Of a DNA stretch of 64,000 bases, positions 24,701 to 36,700 are shown one piece after another. The position numbers and the translations under genes were made by a program. The notes under the pieces are model-generated. The model was not told the origin of the DNA. It did not search any database and saw only the letters and a program-made list of their open reading frames with translations. Location of the stretch: contig JBAIZL010000006.1 of the NCBI GenBank assembly GCA_036971475.1, forward strand, positions 87,962,046 through 88,026,045. The letters are read 5' to 3'. Each line of letters begins with the position of its first letter. The stretch's first letter is position 1. The DNA is from Prosapia bicincta (taxonomy: Eukaryota > Arthropoda > Insecta > Hemiptera > Cercopidae).

Positions 24701-27700
24701 ACATATTTAATATATCTTACCTACATTCCCAACATATTCTAGTGTAGCTAATATATCTTACCTACATTTGCAACATATTTAATATATCTTACCTACATTC
24801 CCAACATATTCTAGTGTAGCTAATATATCTTACCTACATTCCCAACATATTCTAGTGTAGCTAATATATCTTACCTACATTTGCAACATATTCTAGTGTA
24901 GCTAATATATCTTACCTACATTCCCAACATATTCTAGTGTAGCTAATATATCTTACCTACATTTGCAACATATTTAATATATCTTACCTACATTCCCAAC
25001 ATATTCTAGTGTAGCTAATATATCTTACCTACATTCCCAACATATTCTAGTGTAGCTAATATATCTTACCTACATTTGCAACATATTCTAGTGTAGCTAA
25101 TATATCTTACCTACATTCCCAACATATTCTAGTGTAGCTAATATATCTTACCTACATTCCCAACATATTCTAGTGTAGCTAATATATCTTACCTACATTT
25201 GCAACATATTTAATATATCTTACCTACATTCCCAACATATTCTAGTGTAGCTAATATATCTTACCTACATTCCCAACATATTCTAGTGTAGCTAATATAT
25301 CTTACCTACATTTGCAACATATTCTAGTGTAGCTAATATATCTTACCTACATTTGCAACATATTCTAGTGTAGCTAATATATCTTACCTACATTCCCAAC
25401 ATATTCTAGTGTAGCTAATATATCTTACCTACATTTGCAACATATTCTAGTGTAGCTAATATATCTTACCTACATTTGCAACATATTCTAGTGTAGCTAA
25501 TATATCTTACCTACATTCCCAACATATTCTAGTGTAGCTAATATATCTTACCTACATTTGCAACATATTCTAGTGTAGCTAATATATCTTACCTACATTT
25601 GCAACATATTCTAGTGTAGCTAATATATCTTACCTACATTTGCAACATATTCTAGTGTAGCTAATATATCTTACCTACATTCCCAACATATTCTAGTGTA
25701 GCTAATATATCTTACCTACATTTGCAACATATTCTAGTGTAGCTAATATATCTTACCTACATTTGCAACATATTCTAGTGTAGCTAATATATCTTACCTA
25801 CATTCCCAACATATTCTAGTGTAGCTAATATATCTTACCTACATTTGCAACATATTCTAGTGTAGCTAATATATCTTACCTACATTCCCAACATATTCTA
25901 GTGTAGCTAATATATCTTACCTACATTTGCAACATATTCTAGTGTAGCTAATATATCTTACCTACATTTGCAACATATTCTAGTGTAGCTAATATATCTT
26001 ACCTACATTTGCAACATATTCTAGTGTAGCTAATATATCTTACCTACATTTGCAACATATTCTAGTGTAGCTAATATATCTTACCTACATTTGCAACATA
26101 TTCTAGTGTAGCTAATATATCTTACCTACATTTGCAACATATTCTAGTGTAGCTAATATATCTTACCTACATTCCCAACATATTCTAGTGTAGCTAATAT
26201 ATCTTACCTACATTCCCAACATATTCTAGTGTAGCTAATATATCTTACCTACATTTGCAACATATTCTAGTGTAGCTAATATATCTTACCTACATTTGCA
26301 ACATATTCTAGTGTAGCTAATATATCTTACCTACATTCCCAACATATTCTAGTGTAGCTAATATATCTTACCTACATTTGCAACATATTCTAGTGTAGCT
26401 AATATATCTTACCTACATTTGCAACATATTCTAGTGTAGCTAATATATCTTACCTACATTCCCAACATATTCTAGTGTAGCTAATATATCTTACCTACAT
26501 TTGCAACATATTCTAGTGTAGCTAATATATCTTACCTACATTCCCAACATATTCTAGTGTAGCTAATATATCTTACCTACATTTGCAACATATTCTAGTG
26601 TAGCTAATATATCTTACCTACATTTGCAACATATTCTAGTGTAGCTAATATATCTTACCTACATTTGCAACATATTCTAGTGTAGCTAATATATCTTACC
26701 TACATTCCCAACATATTCTAGTGTAGCTAATATATCTTACCTACATTTGCAACATATTCTAGTGTAGCTAATATATCTTACCTACATTTGCAACATATTC
26801 TAGTGTAGCTAATATATCTTACCTACATTCCCAACATATTCTAGTGTAGCTAATATATCTTACCTACATTTGCAACATATTTAATATATCTTACCTACAT
26901 TCCCAACATATTCTAGTGTAGCTAATATATCTTACCTACATTCCCAACATATTCTAGTGTAGCTAATATATCTTACCTACATTTGCAACATATTCTAGTG
27001 TAGCTAATATATCTTACCTACATTCCCAACATATTCTAGTGTAGCTAATATATCTTACCTACATTCCCAACATATTCTAGTGTAGCTAATATATCTTACC
27101 TACATTTGCAACATATTTAATATATCTTACCTACATTCCCAACATATTCTAGTGTAGCTAATATATCTTACCTACATTTGCAACATATTTAATATATCTT
27201 ACCTACATTCCCAACATATTCTAGTGTAGCTAATATATCTTACCTACATTTGCAACATATTTAATATATCTTACCTACATTCCCAACATATTCTAGTGTA
27301 GCTAATATATCTTACCTACATTTGCAACATATTTAATATATCTTACCTACATTCCCAACATATTCTAGTGTAGCTAATATATCTTACCTACATTCCCAAC
27401 ATATTCTAGTGTAGCTAATATATCTTACCTACATTTGCAACATATTCTAGTGTAGCTAATATATCTTACCTACATTCCCAACATATTCTAGTGTAGCTAA
27501 TATATCTTACTGGTAGCTAGTGTATTTATTTGTCTTACTGGAAGATGAATATGGTGTGACTAGATTAGACTATTTTATTATTTTACTCTTTTCTTTCTTA
27601 AATATTTTAAAGTTTGTTATTTTTGTAGACTACATACAAACTTTGCTTGCTTGCTGCTGGAAGTACAATAAAACTAGTAGAAGAGATATGTGCAGGGAAT

Positions 27701-30700
27701 ATCCAAAATGGAATGGCTGTTATTAGGTAAGTTCAGTATTTGTAGGTATAGGAAGATTTAAATATTAAAATTAATTATGATATTGATTGATTTTTAATAA
27801 TTTAAATCATAACTATAAAATATGATGTTCAGGCTTATCTGTGTTAACTCTTGACATGGTTTATTCGAGAGTGTTGTACAATATGTCTTCTCCATGTATC
27901 ATTCTTAAGAGAAAATTTAGAGTATGTGAAATCTAGAAGTTCTAAACAAATTTAATTTTCCTATAAAAAATTAAACTTTTTTAAAAATAATTATTTGTTA
28001 TCTGTAACCATAAGCTTTTCTTTAAAAAAAAAACATTAATTAGAATCAACTAAAAAAATCAGTGTTAAATTATAACTGTATAAATACATTAATCATTTCA
28101 AGGTTTTTAGTTTAATTTAACATCCAACAAGGATAACTGACATGCAGGTTTTATAAGATTTATTTTTCAAAAGAGCTTTCAAGGACTTCTTTTCCTAACA
28201 AATTTTGAGTGTATGAATTTTGATTTCAGTTTTAAAACATTTGGAATTTGATTTGTTTAGTAATGTCTGTATGAGTTATAACTACATTAAAACACATTTT
28301 TTAATGTAAGTTTTCCTAGTTGGTTATCCAGCTTCAAAGGGTTGCTTGGTATAGTCATGGACCATCAAAGCATAGCCCTTACATCCTTTCCTATCATGAG
28401 GGTAACAAACAAACGATAACGATTGATGATGTGACAACTTACAGTGTATTTATAGTTTTAAATAAATACTGATTTTCATCTCAGTCTTATAGAATAGAAA
28501 AGAGTTATATGATACCAGGTCAGATGAAACAAGTTGACACATTTTATTCTTTGTTATTTCAACAGGTATTTGCATAAGATTTTGTTTCCATGTAAAAAAA
28601 ATACTTTGATATTTCATAAAGAAACATGCTGTAAAGCTCAACAAATTATTTATTTTGTCAAAAAAAAATGTTTATGATAGTTTTTTGTTGATTTAAAAAA
28701 CACGGTACTCAATAGAAGGTTTTAAACACTATTTTACAAAATAACACTAGTTTAATTTTTCTATCTGGAAGTACAATGTTTTTAAAGAATTTTTAAACAA
28801 AAACGCTTTCTTACTAAGATTGAATGGATTCTGAAGTCCAATTCTGTCTTAAGTACCCAAGTAATTGGACCAAAGCTATTGGGTTAAATTAGGAGAAGTT
28901 AATATGCAGTATATTTTATGGCTATTAGTATATGTACATATTAACTATGGTTAAACATTCATGTTGTTGCATGAATTCAAAGATTAGGGCAATGTTATAT
29001 GTTTTATTATTAATTTTTTTTTATAATTTTAAAATCAACTCATTTTATTGAACACTGTTTTGTTCCCAAACATTGATATGAATTTGCATTTAATTACAGT
29101 ACAGGCCCGTTTTGGTTAAGCTAGGTTTCAGTTGAGCAGGGTTAAAATAAGTGGAGTTTTTTTTTATTTACCGGTATGTGATTTTTTTTCAGTTTTTGCT
29201 GAATTCTTCTAATTGCCTTTTTTTAAAGGAAGTAATCTTTTGCCCTGTATAGTTACATAATTTTTTTAGTAGGTTAAAAGCATTAAAAAGTTCTTTGTCA
29301 TATAAAAAAAAACTCCTCAAGAAAATTCTACTTGGATTTCCAAATTTGATGGGTCCATCTTTGGTATTATAAAATAAAGTCTATTGGGACAAAAGTAAGT
29401 TTTATTTAAAATAAATTTACAAAGAACTTGGATGATCAAGACAAGATTTTCATAAAATAATCATTAATTGATTTGTTGTTGAATAATTGAAATATTTTTT
29501 TGTAATTTCAGTATATGACCTCATACAATAATAATAATAATTATTATTTTTTGTATGTAAATAGAATTAATAAAACTTATATTTGTTGATTTCATCTCCA
29601 CGTGAGCTACTAGTTTAAATATTTACAAGTGTTTAATTAATAAAAATTTAATGATAAATAATTTTTTTGTTATTTTATAGTTTGTTTACAAAAATACAAA
29701 ATTAATCTAAGAATGTTTGTATCTTGTGTTAAGACCTCCTGGACATCATGCAATGAAGAGTGAGTATTGTGGATACTGTTTTTTCAACAATGTCGCTGTT
29801 GCTGCAGAACATGCTCTTAGAAATCTGAATATTTCACGAATCCTGATTGTAGATTGGGATGCCCATCATGGACAGGCAACCCAGCAGATGTTTTATGATG
29901 ACCCAAGGTAGTAACATAAGCAAACATGTTTCTACCTTCAAAACCCTAAATCCAGATTAATCTAACTCTTTTCTTTTCATTATATTTTCATCTTCAAAAT
30001 AGCATTTCAAGCTTTGTCCTATAAAAAATCTGTAACAAATCTTTTGAGCCTCTCAGAATACTCAATTCATAATTTTAAACCTTGTCACTAATGAGAATTT
30101 TTTTAAATAAGATATTTGTAAATCTGTCTAGAGAACATATTATGAAATACAGTAGACTCTCAATAATTTGAGGAAGATGAGACCAAAAACTCGGATTATA
30201 CAGATATGCGTTCCTATGCATTAAAGAAAATTGGCTTTATTCATCCCTAACATTATAATTAAAAATGCACTAAATAAGTTTATAGAACTTTATATAAACA
30301 TTTCTTGGAAGCCCGGCTCATTTCCTCTGCATACCGTATTGGTATAAACATTTTTTGGAAGCCGGATCATTTCCTCTGCATACTATATTGATATAAACAT
30401 TTCTTGGAAGCCGGATCATTTCCTCTGCATACTGTATTAATATAAACATTTCTTAGAAGCCCGGCTCATTTCCTCTGCATACCGTACTGGTATAAACATT
30501 TCTCGGAAGCCGGATCATTTCCTCTGTATACTGTATTGATATAAACATTTCTTGGAAGCCCGACTCATTTCCTCTGCATACCGTATTGGTATAAACATTT
30601 CTTGGAAGCCCGGCTCATTTCCTTTGCATACCGTATTGGTATAAACATTTTTTGGAAGTCGGATTATTTCCTCTGCATACTGTATTGGTATAAACATTTC

Positions 30701-33700
30701 TTGGAAGCCCGACTCATTTCCTCTGCATACCGTATTGGTATAAACATTTCTTGGAAGCCCGACTCATTTCCTCTGCATACCGTATTGGTATAAACATTTC
30801 TTGGAAGCCCGACTCATTTCCTCTGCATACCGTATTGGTATAAACATTTCTTGGAAGCCCGACTCATTTCCTCTGCATACTGTATTGATATAAACATTTC
30901 TTGGAAGCCCGACTCATTTCCTCTGCATACCGTATTGGTATAAACATTTCTTGGAAGCCCGACTCATTTCCTCTGCATACCGTATTGGTATAAACATTTC
31001 TTGGAAGCCCGGCTCATTTCCTTTGCATACCGTATTGGTATAAACATTTTTTGGAAGTCGGATTATTTCCTCTGCATACCGTATTGATATAAACATTTCT
31101 TGGAAGCCCGGCTCATTTTCTTTGCATACCGTATTGATATAAACATTTCTTGGAAACCAGGCTCATCATTTACTTTAAAATAGATAAAATAGGCTTGAGT
31201 TTAATGGAAGCTCGAATCATCAGGATTCGGAATTTCAAGACTCTACTGTATGTCTATTTAACATGAAATTTTAAATGCCTTTTTAATAACAACAGAATAT
31301 TTAAAAACTGTTCAATTGTATCACAATTGTTAAATTAAAATTAATTGCTACAAAATAGTTGAGATGTTTAAACCATTACACATTTCTAGCGTGATATTTT
31401 AACTTGCTGGATTAAAAAAGTTCTGGACTTTGCTTTCATGATAGGACATGATCTTTTTGATAACATTGATTGTTCTAATCATAGGGGAAGGGTCGATGCC
31501 AATACACCTAGATACACACCTGTTGTAATCATCTTGAATTCACTGCATAAACTATAAGTAATTATTGCATAACTAAGTGAATGCCTTAGAGCTTACTTGC
31601 TGACACGTTTAGAAACAATCGTTTCATTTATGAAGCTGACACTACTAATTTTCAAAGCGAGTAGAGTGTCAGGTTCGTAAATGAAACGATTGTTTCTAAA
31701 TGTATCACCAAGTAAGTTCAAAAGCATTAATTTAGTTACACAATAATTACTTATAGTTGATAACAGTTTTTATTTTTAAGATAAGACTGAACTAAGTAAT
31801 TGCTGTGATTTTATTTTTACAAGTAATATGTTGTTACAACGGGAGTATGAAGTTTCATTGCACTACTAAAGCAGTGAAGTAGAATTTTGCTTTGTATAGA
31901 GGGCCAAAAACAGTGCTCCAAGAGATAAGGAGTAAACCTAAGTGGTGTGATGGTGAATAACATTAGTGGTTAAAAAGGAGGATGAAGTTTCATTGCACTA
32001 CTAAAGCAGTGAAGTAGAATTTTGCTTTGTATAGAGGGCCAAAAACAGTGCTCCATGGGATAAGGAGTAAACCTAAGTGGTGTGATAGTGAATAACATTA
32101 GTGGTTAAAAAGGAGTATGAAGTTTCATTGCACTACTAAAGCAGTGAAGTAGAATTTTGCTTTGTATAGAGGGCCAAAAACAGTGCTCCAAGAGATAAGG
32201 AGTAAACCTAAGTGGTGTGATGGTGAATAACATTAGTGGTTAAAAAGGAGTATGAAGTTTCATTGCACTACTAAAGCAGTGAAGTAGAATTTTGCTTTGT
32301 ATAGAGGGCCAAAAACAGTGCTCCAAGAGATAAGGAGTAAACCTAAGTGGTGTGATGGTGAATAACATTAGTGGTTAAAAAGGAGTATGAAGTTTCATTG
32401 CACTACTAAAGCAGTGAAGTAGAATTTTGCTTTGTATAGAGGGCCAAAAACAGTGCTCCATGGGATAAGGAGTAAACCTAAGTGGTGTGATGGTGAATAA
32501 CATTAGTGGTTAAAAAGGAGTATGAAGTTTCATTGCACTCCTAAGCAGGGAGTAGCATTTTGCTTTGTTATAGAGAACCAAAAACAGTGCTACATGAGAT
32601 GAGGAGTAAACCTAAGTGGTGTGATGTCTTGTATTAGTTGATGATATAGAGGATCTAACTTTCTTGTTTTCACAAAAACCAGAGTTAAAGCTAACTTATT
32701 AATTAACAATTAGCAAATAGAGCAAGTTAGTTCTTTTAAGTACAGTAGTACCTCGACCTACGCTACCCTGTCTTACACGTTCCCAAGCTATGCGGTTTTA
32801 AATCATGCTGTCCGAGTTATGCAGAAACTGGCCTGTTCTGGATGAAAATGCCTAAGATATCTTTTATAGCTAATGAAGAGAAAATATTTCATGTTTTAAG
32901 GCCGCCAAAGACCGATTGACAGTGATGGTTGGCGCAAATACAGCTGGTGACTGTAAGTTGCAATCTCTCATAGTTTATCGCTCAGAATATCTAAGGGCAT
33001 TAAAAAATATCTCTAAAGCTTGCTTGTCTATGATTTGGAAGTCAAATCAGAAGGCTTGGGTGACAGGTTTTTTTTGAGGACTGGTTTGGTCATCATTTTA
33101 TACCTCAAGTCGAACATTATTGTCAGTCTAAAAAATTCCTTTGAAAGTGATTTCTATTATTTGACAATGCACTTGGCCATCCTCCTACTACTTTAACTAA
33201 TTTCGACACACGCGTGAAAGTGTTATTTTTGCGACCAAACACAACTAGTTTGCTTCAACCAATGGATCAGGGAGTCATCAAAACATTTAAAGCTTATTGC
33301 ACAAGAAGATTATTTGCTCATCTGCATGAAGCTATGAGACAGAGCAACGAGCTCTCTGTTAAAGATTTTTGGAAACCATTCAATGTATTAAATGCTTTGA
33401 GAATCATTGGTCAATTTTGGAATGAAATTTCACAAAAATACTTTGAATGTAGTTTGGAAAAAGGTGTATCTATTTTTTTTTGCCACTGAAACTCAAGCGG
33501 AATCAGTGCCAGCGTCTGATGAAATTGCTGATGTGATTGAAGAAGTTGTCGGTTTACCAGACAACTAAATTTAGAAATGAACGATGATGACATTCAAGAA
33601 CTGCTGGATTTACACAACCAGGAGCTGACAATTAATTGATGAGTTCATAGAAATTCGTAAGAGCCACCTTAAAAACGCAGATTCTTTAGACCCAGTTGAC

Positions 33701-36700
33701 GTAGAAGATAACATGATGGTTAAAAACTTGACAAAAGGCCTTAGTTTAATTGAGCAAGTTTTGGAAAACATAGACTCCAACGAAGAATGTTTTTCTGCCA
33801 CAAAACAAAAAAATTAGTGAGTTACGAGGATATTCTGTGTGAGAAGAAAAAATCTTCAATTCTTCAAACGAATTTACTAGATTTAATGAAGCCTTCCTAT
33901 GTCAAAATAACTTCTTTTTATTTACTTCTTTGCAATATGTATATATATAATATAATATTTTGTTTTATTATGTATATAAGGTTTAACACATACACGTTTT
34001 TCTTCTAAATTATTAGTTTATTTAGTCTTTGGTCAAAATTAAACATGATTCCTATCTCATTGTATGTAAAATTATAACCCGACTTGCGCAAATTCAGGTT
34101 ACAATGTTATCGCTCGGTCCCACCTATTGCGTAAGTACAGGATATTAGGGTACTTCATAACCAATATTAACAGTTTATGTATTTTAAAAACCAAAATAAA
34201 ATCAATAATCAAACCTGATTTAGGTAAGGTCTTCTACGGCATGAAACAGTCTTTTACAAAATTAAATGAACTATTACATAAAGAGTGTATGATGAGATGT
34301 TATGTCTTCCCCACCCCATGTTTTATATGGATAAAAAAGTTGGAAACAGCCTAATGACATAAAAATAGATGCCTTAGAGATGTATTTATTCAGGTGTGTG
34401 TTGAAGATGACATGGGCTTTGAGATTAATAAATAAGAAAATTGTTGTTGGAATACAGAAAAGGAAGGAATTCATGCTAACAATAACAGAAAACAATGAGT
34501 AATATGGGATACTTGATGAGTTGCAAGAAATACAAGAATTTAAGACTAGAAATAGAGGGCAAAATACAGGAAAAGAGGTCAGTGGGAAGAAGATGTAATT
34601 TCTGGTTAAAATAAATAAATAGTTGTTCTTAACTGGGCACATATTTTCAGTAGCAACATCCAAATTAAAGATGGTCTATTGTCACTTTCTACACAAGGCT
34701 GTGCATTAAGAATAAATCGATCTATATTTGTAATGCTTTCTATATTCTTCCTAGGTAATAGTCAACTTAATGATCCCCATAAAGCACTCTAAATCTCGTA
34801 ATAATAGTTTGTTAGTAAAGCTATGTAATTTATAGTAATTATGTATAAAATTTAATTTTGGTGACCATTTATGCTTTTCAGAGTTGTTTATTTCTCAATT
34901 CATCGCTATCAAAATGGGACATTTTGGCCAAATTTACGAGAATCAGATTTTGACTATATAGGAGAAGGTCAAGGAAAAGGGTTTAACTTTAATATTCCTC
35001 TAAATGAAATTGGGATGGCAGATGCAGAATACTTGGCAATATTTCAACAAGTGCTTCTACCAATGGCTACAGAGGTTTTTATAAGTTTTTGTTTTTATTT
35101 TTAAATTATAAAGTTTCTTTTCAATGTTCTATTATCATTTAGAAAATTTACCTTGTAAATTCGTATTCTATTAGATGCTTACTCTAAAATATCATGTAAA
35201 ATACCCTTCTTCTACTTTGCTTGTGTTTCTAATGTAACCTTAAAGAACTTTTCATCTTTTATTTTTGCCCCACCTGCTGTTGGGTGGTTAAAGAATTCTA
35301 ATGTTTTTACATAACATAAAATTCTAATTCTAGTTTGGTTGACAAAGACTTCTTCAGTCGTCCAGCACATTGTATATCCTTAGATATTTTGCCTTCATGT
35401 GTAAACATTTTTCTCCTTTTTTTAGTACAACACGATCCTAACAAGAAACCCACTAAATTGTATAATTATTCTATTCTTCTATTTAACACCACTTGCTACC
35501 ATTCCTCTATTAATCCCTCATTCTCAAAATAATTGTGGTGTAATTTTACTGTTAACATCCCTTGTATCATATATGTATTTCCTTAATATTATTGACGTAA
35601 TTTTGGCCACTATTCAACTGCAACTGTTTTAACTCAGGCAGTTTTCAGGCACATTGTTCTTTTCCTTTTCTCTATCTAATCTCTTAACAGCTAGATTTAA
35701 GGCCCGTTCTCTGTTCTCTTACTCATCTTGCCTTGTTTTCCCTGCTGTTTTTACATATACTAGTACCTGAGAGATTTTCATTTCTGGCATTGTTCTATGC
35801 TGTGCGTTTAAATTACTTCTTAATTTACTACTACAAACCATTAGAGGCTTACGTTTCACCATATTCAACTCGTTCTTAAGTCTGGTTATTTGCTTTGTCT
35901 ATTCTCTTGTGTATAGTGTCCAAATTCATTAAATGTTACTGACCAATTAATTAATTAATAATACCTCTAGAAAATGTGTAATAACAACAATAAATAGATC
36001 ACTACTATTAAATAGTAGTTTAAATTTACCACTATTATAATAGTTTAAATAGTAGTTTAAATAACTTCTATAAATCGTAGAATTACGATTTATTAACAAC
36101 TAAAAAATAGATTAGTCCATATGACTATTGGATTTCTGAAGTGTCAACATATTATGCTCTTCAAATCCTTTGAAAATAAGAAATCAACATGAGTAATTAG
36201 TTATCAATTATGTTTATATATTTATCTCAGCATTAATATTGATTACTATTAATAATATTTTCCCATTTATAGAGGGTCTGATAATGGCATAGTATGCTGA
36301 AACTGTTGTTACCTAATATGTACATGACAATTTGATACATGCTATTATAGTTAGGGGTTTTATTATATTTATAAACTTTGTTTTGGTAAAGATAATTGTG
36401 TAATTGCAAAAAACTGGAATAATAAGTCACTAACTTCTTTTTGTATAACTATAAACATTTAGGCATTAAAAATATTGGAATGTCACTCATCATATGCCTA
36501 TCTTTTAAACGTATGTTCACAGTACATCATCCATACTTCTAACACTTATCCAGTCGTTCTTAAAATCTTTTATTGGTTTCTTTGCTTTCTATCCTCGTTA
36601 CATATTTGCCCTTTAGATTTTTCAAGAGCCTCTAGCTTATTAAAAATTACTCGATAATCTCCACATTTTCCCTTTGCTCCTTCACCATTATTTATCCTGT

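Larger units (their letters stand above)
29908..34881 (+). other. HDAC6: HDAC6 intron 5
   Basis: 5.0 kb, containing a Tigger-type MITE with an internal minisatellite, a foldback, a 135-bp tandem repeat and a degenerate Tigger. 34150-34881 has nothing recognisable. Confidence 0.85.

Noticed and set aside
17289..27510. CRISPR-like look of a regular repeat array
   Set aside because: Monomers are head-to-tail with no unique spacers, in a eukaryotic intron; this is a minisatellite.
30515..31096. Open frames on both strands in the 50-bp array
   Set aside because: Periodic by-products of the tandem repeat, without start context or protein features.
34127..34663. Open frames of 75 and 129 codons on opposite strands
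   Set aside because: Within an intron, overlapping each other, no recognisable motif and no splice context joining them to the gene.
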